Source: G965200765 sp965200765 (GTDB lineage: Bacteria > Pseudomonadota > Gammaproteobacteria > Arenicellales > JAJDZL01). Taken from it: a stretch of DNA of 64,000 bases. The stretch covers positions 1,488,001 to 1,552,000 of the forward strand of contig OZ241380.1 in the NCBI GenBank assembly GCA_965200765.1, given 5' to 3'. This document shows, piece by piece, positions 45,412 through 53,078 of this stretch. The translations under genes were made by a program, and so were the position numbers. Positions within the stretch are counted from its first letter, which is position 1; each line of letters opens with the position of its first letter. Under the pieces are notes generated by a model. It was given only the letters and a program-made list of their open reading frames with translations. It did no database searches and was not told the DNA's origin.

Positions 45412-45435
45412 TGGTTATCATTGTATATAATTCCC
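45412..45435 (-). repeat. inverted repeat, tnpB 5' side
   Basis: Perfect partner of 44108-44131. Its plus strand carries a TATAAT (45426-45431) facing the hypothetical genes downstream. Confidence 0.9.
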
Positions 45436-45451
45436 TTTCTCTTCCCTGTTT

Positions 45452-45838
45452 GTGTCGTCCCTATCAATATGCCCTATATTTTATTCTAAATTTGGATTCG
45501 CCGTGACATGTTGCAATCTTTATCGTACGACGGACTGTTGCTTCATTCAGATTGGAGAGTCTATTTCAGCAACTGGTGATGTTAATGCACACGTAGCAGA
45601 ATCTTGGCTTGCTGTGCGCAGGCATAGAACGACCTGTCGGCATATTACTGGCAACGGTGCGTTGAAAGATGACGAAGACTGCTTGCTTGACGACTGGCTT
45701 CCGAATGTTCATATTGTCATCAACAACGTCAATCGCCAATTTTGGGAACTTCAGTTGCTGGACCGATTGCTGCATGCTAAAGTGGACTATATACCAATTC
45801 GGGCTTCCCTTCCCTATAATTGGAGGCATGAATTTTGA
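45452..45838 (+). CDS. hypothetical protein (128 aa, start uncertain)
   Basis: The frame begins with GTG 45452, 16 nt outside the TnpB element, and the true start could be further in or lost to the insertion. The C-terminal half reads like real protein: KDDEDCLLDDWLPNVHIVIN and FWELQLLDRLL. No family is recognised. Its stop overlaps the TTG start of the next gene, which supports both being translated. Confidence 0.5.
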   Translation: MSSLSICPIFYSKFGFAVTCCNLYRTTDCCFIQIGESISATGDVNAHVAESWLAVRRHRTTCRHITGNGALKDDEDCLLDDWLPNVHIVINNVNRQFWELQLLDRLLHAKVDYIPIRASLPYNWRHEF

Positions 45839-46308
45839 ATTCAAACTGCCATTACAATGATCCATATAGCCAAACAATGAAAGAATTATTACATGAACGG
45901 TTCGACAATCGGACTAAATCTAATTCATCTACACCAATTTCCAGAAATTCGAATATGAACTATGGTTGGTTACCGAACGCATTAGAACAACTAGAGCAAA
46001 TTAATGAAGAGGCCGCCGAGGAAAATTTTCCTGCAATTACTCCTCAATCAATACTGGTTGCCAAGCAACTACTCGATGATTTATGCGAAATTCCACTAAA
46101 ACCTACGGTATATCCGTCCGTGGATGGTGAGATCTCAATATTCTTCAAGTCCCTCTCTTCACCTTCAGGAGTTCTTATACTTATCAACAATGATCAACAG
46201 ATTTTCTGTTATTCGTCAATCAACGACCAAAATCTTCTGAAAGAGTACAACAAATCTTCATCATTACCGGATGAGTATATGAAAAATATGCTTCAGTCAT
46301 TGGCTTAG
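45835..46308 (+). CDS. hypothetical protein with TTG start (157 aa)
   Basis: A perfect GGAGG (45822-45826) lies 8 nt before TTG 45835, and the preceding stop overlaps it, which decides the start. The N-terminal 40 residues are polar and of low complexity; the rest, from WLPNALEQLEQINEEAAEEN through ITPQSILVAKQLLDDL to VYPSVDGEISIFF, resembles small proteins of unknown function found near mobile and defence genes. The function is unknown. Confidence 0.6.
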   Translation: MNSNCHYNDPYSQTMKELLHERFDNRTKSNSSTPISRNSNMNYGWLPNALEQLEQINEEAAEENFPAITPQSILVAKQLLDDLCEIPLKPTVYPSVDGEISIFFKSLSSPSGVLILINNDQQIFCYSSINDQNLLKEYNKSSSLPDEYMKNMLQSLA

Positions 46309-46722
46309 TCGGTATTCCAAGTACTCGGTAGTAACCTTGAGTAAGACTATACTTCCGTTGGGCAAATCTGAACACATTGGCGAAAAAAGCCAGAAGAAAT
46401 GAACAAATACATAATGCCTTGCTGAAACGGCTGGTGTAGACAAAATTTCAGTAGAGTGAATCAATCGTGCCCCCACTCACTGTATTCTCAGAACTGGGAG
46501 ACGAAGTTGAAAGAAATCGTAGCAACGGCAACAAGAGATACTCACAATCGCCGTGAATCACCACCAGATTTTTCTACAGGTATTGTTGCATCACCGTGTC
46601 TGTGGGCCAGGACATCTCGCAGATATTCAACAAATTTCAACTCGGCTATACCGTTCTTCTTGCTACCAAAGCGATACTGTATGAAGGTACGCGATCGTAA
46701 ATCGCTGAAATTGTGCAAGGTT
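46309..46722. other. intergenic region, possibly a degraded gene
   Basis: No intact gene is recognised. On the plus strand a stretch near 46600-46720 reads VGQDISQIFNKFQLGYTVLL, then a stop, then IAEIVQGFNL, which may be the remains of a coding sequence, but I cannot name it. Confidence 0.35.
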
Positions 46723-47754
46723 TCAATTTAACCGATAAGCAAGATTCTCCCTTGCCATTTCACAAAAATCAGGATTGATCTCGTACCCTATGCCATTTCG
46801 CCTGTGTTCAACTGCAGCGACCAGCGTGGTGCCAGAACCCAGAAACGGGTCAAGAACAGTTTCACCGACAAAACTGTATGCCTTGATTAACCGACTGGGA
46901 AGCTCAAAGGGAAAAGGAGCGGCATGATTGCGATTGCCACCGCTTTTTTCCGGATTCATCAGCCAAACATCCGAGTTCTTGATTGACAACCAAAAGTCTT
47001 TGCTCAATTTGGACAACTCGCGCTCTTCGCTGGAAACATGAGCATATTTGCGGTGGTTTGGTTTCATTGGCTTTTCAAATTCCAGAATGAATTCATGCAT
47101 ATGGTTCAGCAAAATGCCGCCCGGATACGGGTAGGTGCCGAATTGCGCACGCACTCCGTTTGTTTTGTGCCAGATAATGTCTCGCTTGAATGCAAACCCG
47201 ATTTCTTCGCAAAGGTCAATATTCTTGCCAGAAAGGTTCAAGGTACGAAACGACTTGTCGACGCGGACTGGTAAATTCATAATGTTCAGAAAAAATTTGC
47301 GGCCCGGTTGCAGGACCCGATAGATTTCCTGCCATACCCACCTGATCTCCTCCAGCCAGGTATCCAGGTCATGTACATTCCCCAAGTCGTCAGATGACTG
47401 AGAATACATCTTGGCATTGAAGTAAGGTGGCGATGTAATCGCCAAATGGACGCTCTCATCATCAACCTCTTCCATGCTTCGGGAATCTGCATTGACGATG
47501 AGTTGACGGGTATCGCCTTTCTGAATCTCGATAGTCTTCTGACGAGAAGAGTGTGAGTTACTATCTGCAGACTTCTTGTTTCGCAACTGTTCTACGTCAA
47601 GCAACCTGAATCTGTACTGCCCGCTGGCCGATTTGATTGCTTGTAGACTGCCGTTCCTGACAAGAGTATGAATGCTACTGACTGGCAACCCTGTGTAGGT
47701 TGAAACCTCAACTACAGACAGGTACTTTCGCTCAGCGTAATCAATACTGTCCAT
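46723..47754 (-). CDS. DNA methyltransferase with N-terminal excisionase-type HTH
   Basis: Residues 10-60 look like a MerR/excisionase helix-turn-helix (LSVVEVSTYTGLPVSSIHTL and a GQYRFR wing). A beta-class methyltransferase follows, with motif IV AITSPPY at 105-111 and motif I DPFLGSGTTLVAAVEH near residue 300. TSPPY fits N4-cytosine or N6-adenine modification. No restriction gene is adjacent, so it is an orphan or has lost its partner. The HTH may give sequence preference or autoregulation. 343 aa, ATG 47754. Confidence 0.88.
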   Translation of the reverse strand: MDSIDYAERKYLSVVEVSTYTGLPVSSIHTLVRNGSLQAIKSASGQYRFRLLDVEQLRNKKSADSNSHSSRQKTIEIQKGDTRQLIVNADSRSMEEVDDESVHLAITSPPYFNAKMYSQSSDDLGNVHDLDTWLEEIRWVWQEIYRVLQPGRKFFLNIMNLPVRVDKSFRTLNLSGKNIDLCEEIGFAFKRDIIWHKTNGVRAQFGTYPYPGGILLNHMHEFILEFEKPMKPNHRKYAHVSSEERELSKLSKDFWLSIKNSDVWLMNPEKSGGNRNHAAPFPFELPSRLIKAYSFVGETVLDPFLGSGTTLVAAVEHRRNGIGYEINPDFCEMARENLAYRLN

Positions 47755-48078
47755 CGCTGATCAATTCTGTAGAGAACCCAATCTCGCAAATCGGGAATAG
47801 GATCATTGAATACATAATGCGGTGCTCTGTTTTATGCTGATGAGGTTGAAACCTTGGGAAAATAATCAATAGAAGCTGTTCAGATTTTGAAACTCAATCT
47901 ACGGTATACATGCCCATATCGTTGGATCAGAATTGTCGCGGCAACTCCACGTTCTCTTGCAAGTTCCAACATTGTAACATGTTTCAGGTGCACGATGAAA
48001 TTTGGTACAGGCTTTCCATTTTCCAAAAAATTCAACGTTGCACTTGCCATCAGAGTTGCTATAATCGTTGACAAGCAT
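47755..48078. other. intergenic region upstream of the thiamine operon
   Basis: Apart from the thi promoter near its right end I see no gene. Overlapping frames on both strands at 47880-48113 are without support. Confidence 0.5.
48038..48065 (+). promoter_or_regulatory. sigma70 promoter of the thiamine operon
   Basis: TTGCAC (48038-48043), a 16-nt spacer and a perfect TATAAT (48060-48065). The start near 48072 falls just before the riboswitch. Confidence 0.7.
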
Positions 48079-48164
48079 CTTGACGGGGAGTCACTAGAGG
48101 ACTGAGATGTCATATATCACAAACCCGTTGAACCTGATCCGGGTGATGCCGGCGTAGGGAATCA
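48079..48164 (+). ncRNA. TPP riboswitch (THI element)
   Basis: The conserved parts are seen in order: GGGGAGTC, GACTGAGATG, ACCCGTTGAACCTGATCCGG and GTGATGCCGGCGTAGGGA. These are the P2-P5 sensor helices of the thiamine pyrophosphate riboswitch. It lies about 95 nt before the thiM start and should lower thi expression when TPP is abundant. Whether it acts on transcription or translation I did not resolve. Confidence 0.95.
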
Positions 48165-48258
48165 GGATGTACTGCTGTCAGTAGTCAAGTTGTACCTTGT
48201 TCCCGCCCCGCCCCGGATATGTACAACTGATGATCAAGACAAATTTGTTGAAATTACG

Positions 48259-48996
48259 ATGACCACTGCAACGCAGTCTGACCTGAATATTGCCTTGCGC
48301 AGGATTCACAGCCAAACTCCGAGAATTCATTGCATCACCAATGATGCGGCGAGTACATTGACAGCCAATGTATTGCTCGCAATCGGCGCACAACCGTCCA
48401 TGACAACTGATTCCTCGGAAATTATCAACTTCATAGAGCAATCAGATGCAATCAGCATCAATTTGGGAATGCTAAATGATGAAAAGCGAAATGCGATTCG
48501 AAATTCTGCAAGAGCCGCAAAGAGAATCAACAAGCCATGGGTGCTTGATCCTGTAATGGTTGATTTTTCAGCACCGCGCCTGAACTTCTGCCAGTATCTG
48601 CTTCGCTACAACCCTAGTGTCATTCGCGGCAACGAAGCCGAGATAAAAACTTTGGAAACCGCTACCGGCTTGACTTGCGAGCAACTGAACAAAAAATTTT
48701 CCACAGTCATCGCAATTACCGGAAAACTGGACCGCGTTGTGACTGACCAAACCAGTTGGGAAGCATCTTCCGGTCATCACTGGATGTCTCGCGTTACCGG
48801 CATGGGTTGTGCGCTGTCCGCTTTGATTGCCGCGTTCATCAGTCAGGAGACAGACTATTTTCAAGCCACAACCAATGCAATTGCACTCTACGGAATGGCG
48901 GGTGAACAAGCCGCTGAAAAAGCAGCCGGCCCCGGTAGCTTCATGGCCCGTTTTACGGATGCGTTGTATCACCTGCAACAAAATGCCATCAAATAG
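48259..48996 (+). CDS. thiM: hydroxyethylthiazole kinase
   Basis: ThiM phosphorylates the thiazole alcohol for thiamine salvage. ATG 48259 gives 245 aa starting MTTATQSDLNIALRRI; the frame is open 23 codons upstream into the riboswitch expression region. Motifs are HCITNDAASTLTANVLLAIG, WVLDPVMVD, RGNEAEIKTL and the catalytic-site loop VTGMGCALSALIAAF (GTGC in many homologues). The product is slightly shorter than typical. It is followed by thiE. Confidence 0.93.
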   Translation: MTTATQSDLNIALRRIHSQTPRIHCITNDAASTLTANVLLAIGAQPSMTTDSSEIINFIEQSDAISINLGMLNDEKRNAIRNSARAAKRINKPWVLDPVMVDFSAPRLNFCQYLLRYNPSVIRGNEAEIKTLETATGLTCEQLNKKFSTVIAITGKLDRVVTDQTSWEASSGHHWMSRVTGMGCALSALIAAFISQETDYFQATTNAIALYGMAGEQAAEKAAGPGSFMARFTDALYHLQQNAIK

Positions 48997-49013
48997 AGAT
49001 TCTCTCCCTCGCA

Positions 49014-49685
49014 ATGAAAAAACACTCATTTGACCCAAGTCTGTATCTAGTCGTCAATCCGGAACAATGCGTATTCGGCAATGTTGCTGATACTGTGTGC
49101 GAAGCCGTTCAAGGCGGAGTTACCGCGGTTCAAATCCGTAGTAAATCATTGAATTCAGAGAATTTCATCAAACTGGTTGACGAAACTGTGAAAAATCTGG
49201 CATCTGATACCGTGCCTGTCATTGTGAATGACCGGATTGATGTAGCGACAGCAACCAAAGCATCGGGGGTCCACTTGGGACAGGAAGATACCTCAGTACT
49301 ACAAGCACGGCAGACAATTGGTACAACTTCGATTATCGGGCTCACCGTGCGCTCGATTCAGGAGGCAGAAGACGCACCGCTTGATTGTCTTGACTACCTT
49401 AGCATCGGTGGCGTGTTCGCAACTCAAAGCAAGCAAAATCCCGACCCGCCAATCGGGGTTGACAAACTGCAAATCATTCTGGAAAAAATTCGATCACAAA
49501 ACCCGGATATGCCAGTCATTGCGATTAGTGGAATTAATGAGTCAAACATTGACCAGGTATTGGCAACAGGAGTAGATGGAATCGCTGTTGTTTCGGCGAT
49601 TTGCGAGAGTGAAAATCCTCGAAAAGCCGCTCGCCGACTTCGTGACTTAATCGAAAGCACCAAACCGAGTGCAGTCGCGGCATGA
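49014..49685 (+). CDS. thiE: thiamine-phosphate synthase
   Basis: ThiE joins HMP-PP and thiazole phosphate to thiamine phosphate. The 223-aa TIM-barrel protein shows LYLVVNPEQCVFG, VTAVQIRSK, VPVIVNDRIDVATATKASGV followed by HLGQED, and DGIAVVSAI. It overlaps thiD by 4 nt (ATGA). Confidence 0.95.
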   Translation: MKKHSFDPSLYLVVNPEQCVFGNVADTVCEAVQGGVTAVQIRSKSLNSENFIKLVDETVKNLASDTVPVIVNDRIDVATATKASGVHLGQEDTSVLQARQTIGTTSIIGLTVRSIQEAEDAPLDCLDYLSIGGVFATQSKQNPDPPIGVDKLQIILEKIRSQNPDMPVIAISGINESNIDQVLATGVDGIAVVSAICESENPRKAARRLRDLIESTKPSAVAA

Positions 49686-50491
49686 ATATTCCGATTGCAT
49701 TGACGATTGCCGGTTCAGACAGTGGTGGCGGTGCCGGAATTCAGGCCGACCTGAAAACTTTTTCAGCATTGGAAGTGTATGGTGCAAGCGTAATCACCGC
49801 CCTCACTGCACAAAACACTGTCGGTGTGACTGGTGTCTTTGAAGTCGACCCGCAATTCATCAGAGATCAAATCGATGCGGTATGCTCTGACATGGAGGTA
49901 TCGGCAGTCAAAATCGGCATGCTACATTCATCCGCGGTAATTGAAACTGTTGCTCAAGCATTGGACGAGCATCAGATCGGACATGTTGTCCTCGATCCTG
50001 TAATGGTTTCCAAAAGCGGACACGAACTCCTGCAAACCGAAGCTGTGAATGCATTGAAAACTGTACTGGTCCCGATGGCATCCATTATCACACCGAATAT
50101 TCCAGAAGCCGCGAAGTTGCTGAATACATCCGGCGAAAAAATAACCGTGAACATGGAAAATGCTGCCGAGCGCTTGCTGTCACTTGGGTGCGGTGCTGTT
50201 TTGCTGAAAGGTGGACATGTTGAATCCAAACAATCCGTTGACATTTACTTTGACGGCAACAATGCAAGGCACTTGGTCGAACCGAGATTCAATACTCGCA
50301 ACACTCACGGTACCGGATGCACATTGTCTTCGGCAATTTGTGCATACCTTGCAAGACGCATTGGATTGGATGCAGCTGTGACTGCTGCCAAACAGTACAT
50401 CACAAATTCCATTCAGTCATCTGATCAACTCAACATTGGACATGGGCACGGACCCGTTCATCATTTCTGTGAAATTTGGCAAAAAAGGTAA
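49682..50491 (+). CDS. thiD: hydroxymethylpyrimidine/phosphomethylpyrimidine kinase
   Basis: ThiD makes HMP-PP by two phosphorylations. The 269-aa ribokinase-fold protein has ALTIAGSDSGGGAGIQADLK, VLDPVMVSKSGHELL, ITPNIPEAAKLL, VLLKGGH and the catalytic THGTGCTLSSAICAYL. It has no fused ThiE domain. Together with the ABC uptake genes downstream it points to salvage of pyrimidine precursors. Confidence 0.96.
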   Translation: MNIPIALTIAGSDSGGGAGIQADLKTFSALEVYGASVITALTAQNTVGVTGVFEVDPQFIRDQIDAVCSDMEVSAVKIGMLHSSAVIETVAQALDEHQIGHVVLDPVMVSKSGHELLQTEAVNALKTVLVPMASIITPNIPEAAKLLNTSGEKITVNMENAAERLLSLGCGAVLLKGGHVESKQSVDIYFDGNNARHLVEPRFNTRNTHGTGCTLSSAICAYLARRIGLDAAVTAAKQYITNSIQSSDQLNIGHGHGPVHHFCEIWQKR

Positions 50492-50498
50492 CACAAAA

Positions 50499-51578
50499 TT
50501 GAAAAGAAGAATCTTTTTATCAACTGCTGGAGCAGGTGCGGTCGCTGCTACGTTGCCCACCGACCAATCCGAGGTGTACGCTCAAGATACCTATGAACTG
50601 AGATTGGTAACTTCCTGGGTCAAAAACAGTCCCGGAGCAGGAACTACTGCAGAGCGACTCGCCAGACGAATTGAAACTCTCAGTCAGGGCCGCATCAAAA
50701 TCAAGTTGTATGCGGCAGGCGAGTTTGTCGGGCCGTTCGAGGTGCTGGATGCTGTTAGTCGAAAAACCGCGGATCTGGGTCATACAGCATCATTTTTCTG
50801 GCAAGGCAAATTGCCGGCATCCGTATTCTTTACAGCAATTCCGTTCGGATTCACTTCAACCGAACATGCGGCCTGGATTTATCACGGCGGCGGGCAAGAA
50901 TTGTGGGATGAATTGTACGCAACAGTGAATGTCAAACCATTTCTTGGAGCAAATTCCAACATCGGTATGGGGGGTTGGTTTAAAAAAGAAATCAACTCGC
51001 TGGAGGACATGCAGGGACTCAAGTACAGAATGCCGGGATTGGGTGGTGAAGTCATTCGCAGACTAGGGGCGGTACCAGTGTCACTTCCCCCTCCTGATAT
51101 TGCTCCGTCCTTGCATTCAAACGTCATTGATGCCGCAGAATGGCTAGGTCCCTGGTCAGACCTTGCCATGGGTTTCTACAAGTCTGCAACTTACTATTAC
51201 GGACCGGGGTTTCACGAACCGAATGGTGCTGGAGAACTCATAGTAAATCTTGATCTTTGGAACTCACTGCCATCTGATCTGCAGTTTCTGATTGAGTCTG
51301 CTTGCATTGCGGAACATTCATACGCCTTGTCAGAAATCGAGCAATGGAATCCACCCGCCTTGAAAACACTTCGCGAAGAGCATGGAGTCAAAGTGGGAAT
51401 TTTTCCCCGGGATGTGCTTGACGCGGCCAGACTGGCTACCGATGAAGTATTGCAAGATCTTGCACAACACGACGAAATCACATCCAGAATCACCAATTCG
51501 TTCCTGGAAGCGCGGGACAGCTTCAGAGGCTGGTCCAAATATTCGCTGACGGCGTTTCTCAATGCCAGACAAGGTTGA
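50499..51578 (+). CDS. TRAP-type (DctP family) solute-binding protein
   Basis: The 359-aa protein belongs to the DctP family of periplasmic binding proteins. I start at TTG 50499, 7 nt after the thiD stop with AAAGGT upstream, because this puts a twin-arginine-like leader KRRIFLSTAGAGAVAATL at the N terminus. Family blocks are YELRLVTSW, AGEFVGPFEVLDAVSRKTAD, WFKKEINSLEDMQGLKYRMP and the terminal helices. No TRAP membrane subunits are nearby. Sitting between thiD and an HMP-type ABC transporter, it may bind a thiamine precursor (inference). Confidence 0.88.
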   Translation: MKRRIFLSTAGAGAVAATLPTDQSEVYAQDTYELRLVTSWVKNSPGAGTTAERLARRIETLSQGRIKIKLYAAGEFVGPFEVLDAVSRKTADLGHTASFFWQGKLPASVFFTAIPFGFTSTEHAAWIYHGGGQELWDELYATVNVKPFLGANSNIGMGGWFKKEINSLEDMQGLKYRMPGLGGEVIRRLGAVPVSLPPPDIAPSLHSNVIDAAEWLGPWSDLAMGFYKSATYYYGPGFHEPNGAGELIVNLDLWNSLPSDLQFLIESACIAEHSYALSEIEQWNPPALKTLREEHGVKVGIFPRDVLDAARLATDEVLQDLAQHDEITSRITNSFLEARDSFRGWSKYSLTAFLNARQG

Positions 51579-51587
51579 ACCTTAAAC

Positions 51588-52334
51588 ATGATCTCCGTTT
51601 CGGTTCGTATGAGCCTGTCCTATGGCAACGAGCAGATCTTTGAAAATTTCCAGCTACAGCTCGAACCCGGCCGATTGATATGCCTGCTTGGAAGAAGCGG
51701 TTCGGGTAAATCGACGCTTTTGCGCTTTATCGCCGGACTGATTCCGCGTCAAGTTGGTTCAGGCGAAGTGATTGCAAATGACAATCAACCGCTTGAAGGA
51801 CGAGTTGCGTGGATGTCACAGCAGGATTTGCTGTTGCCGTGGTTGACAGTGAAGGACAATGTCTTGATCGGTTCGCTGTTGAGAAATGCATCGTCGGAAG
51901 AATTGAAAGGCAAAGCGCGCAAATTGCTTGAAGAAGTTGAGTTGCACAATGCGGAATCTCGCTATCCCTTCGAGTTGTCCGGTGGCATGCGGCAACGCGT
52001 TGCGCTTGCAAGGACACTGATAGAAGAGCGACCTGTCAATTTGCTGGATGAACCGTTTTCAGGACTGGATGCCAGTACCCGATTTCAGCTACAGGCGTTG
52101 ACCTGCCGTTTGCTGGCCAAACGTACAACTCTTTTGGTAACCCATGACCCGCTTGAAGCCATTCGAATGGCTGACCGCATCTATGTACTCAGTGGACGAC
52201 CGGCGTTTCTTGCTGAACCTGTAGACCCACCGGGTTTGCCCCCGCGTCATCCAGGTGATCAACATGCAAGTGCAATCTATGCTCAGTTGATGAATCAACT
52301 CAATCATCCAGAATTTGCGAACCATGTTGCGTAA
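51588..52334 (+). CDS. thiZ: ABC transporter ATP-binding protein (ThiZ-like)
   Basis: The 248-aa ATPase is of the nitrate/taurine/HMP uptake group. Walker A is LLGRSGSGKSTLLRFIAG, the Q-loop is WMSQQDLLLPWLTV, the signature LSGGMRQRVALARTL, Walker B VNLLDEPFSGLD, and the switch His is in LLVTHDPLEAI. It overlaps the permease gene. The symbol rests on the thi context and the ThiY-like binding protein. Confidence 0.87.
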   Translation: MISVSVRMSLSYGNEQIFENFQLQLEPGRLICLLGRSGSGKSTLLRFIAGLIPRQVGSGEVIANDNQPLEGRVAWMSQQDLLLPWLTVKDNVLIGSLLRNASSEELKGKARKLLEEVELHNAESRYPFELSGGMRQRVALARTLIEERPVNLLDEPFSGLDASTRFQLQALTCRLLAKRTTLLVTHDPLEAIRMADRIYVLSGRPAFLAEPVDPPGLPPRHPGDQHASAIYAQLMNQLNHPEFANHVA

Positions 52335-53076
52335 AGGCGCCATTATCGTCGTTGCACTAATCGGATTGTGGCAATTCATTGTATGGGTTACACAGTCGCC
52401 ACCCTTTATCTTGCCGGCACCATACGCAGTTGGAATTGCATTTTTTATTCACTTTGAACAAATCATGTTTCATGCTTCCGTTACGGTTCTGGAAATTCTG
52501 CTAGGTATGCTGATTGGGTGTGGCTTTGGCATGTTCAGCGCGTGGACTATTTTGCAGTATCAGCACTTGCGCAGTTGGGTTCTGCCAGTATTGGTGGCCA
52601 GTCAAGCTCTTCCGGTCTTTGCCATAGCACCTGTGTTGATGCTGTGGCTCGGGTACGGCATGGCATCCAAGGTTGCCATGGCAACCTTGATAATCTATTT
52701 TCCGGTAACTGCGACGCTCTACGATGGACTGAGAAATACAAATTCTGAATGGCTGGACATGGCCAAAATCATGGGTGCCACAAAGCACACAACCATGAAA
52801 TACATTCGCTTGCCGGCCGCTTTACCCTCTTTGGGATCCGGACTTCGAATTGCCGCGGCAGTCGCTCCGATCGGGGCAGTCGTCGGCGAATGGGTGGGTT
52901 CCAGCACCGGTTTGGGGTTCTTAATGTTGCATGCAAATGCACGCACTCAAGTTGATTTGATGTTTGCTGCTTTGGTTGCGTTGGCAACGTTTGCAATTTT
53001 TCTTTATTTCTGTATTGATCTGCTGATGAAACGAGTTGTTTTTTGGCAATCTGAAAGTCTTGTGAAAGGAGTTTGA
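52324..53076 (+). CDS. thiX: ABC transporter permease (ThiX-like)
   Basis: The 250-aa membrane protein has six hydrophobic segments and the cytoplasmic EAA-type loop in DMAKIMGATKHTTMKYIRLP. It starts with ATG 52324, inside the end of the ATPase gene; a TTG at 52315 is less likely. It ends with TGA followed after 2 nt by the binding protein start, with AAGGAG in its own last codons. Confidence 0.87.
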   Translation: MLRKGAIIVVALIGLWQFIVWVTQSPPFILPAPYAVGIAFFIHFEQIMFHASVTVLEILLGMLIGCGFGMFSAWTILQYQHLRSWVLPVLVASQALPVFAIAPVLMLWLGYGMASKVAMATLIIYFPVTATLYDGLRNTNSEWLDMAKIMGATKHTTMKYIRLPAALPSLGSGLRIAAAVAPIGAVVGEWVGSSTGLGFLMLHANARTQVDLMFAALVALATFAIFLYFCIDLLMKRVVFWQSESLVKGV

Positions 53077-53078
53077 TA

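Larger units (their letters stand above)
44108..45435. mobile_element. TnpB element bounded by perfect 24-bp inverted repeats
   Basis: Positions 44108-44131 and the complement of 45412-45435 are identical over 24 bp (starting GGGAATTATATACAATG). Between them lies one intact tnpB and no tnpA. IS200/IS605 elements normally lack terminal inverted repeats and end in subterminal hairpins. Each repeat is also an imperfect palindrome (GGTTAT/ATAA..CC), so a hairpin-end reading is an alternative. Confidence 0.8.

Noticed and set aside
46456..46731. 91-codon plus-strand frame overlapping the end of the HTH methyltransferase gene
   Set aside because: No ribosome binding site or similarity, and another frame of the same stretch looks more like decayed coding sequence.
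47880..48113. Overlapping small frames on both strands before the riboswitch
   Set aside because: They cover the promoter and the THI element and have no coding support.
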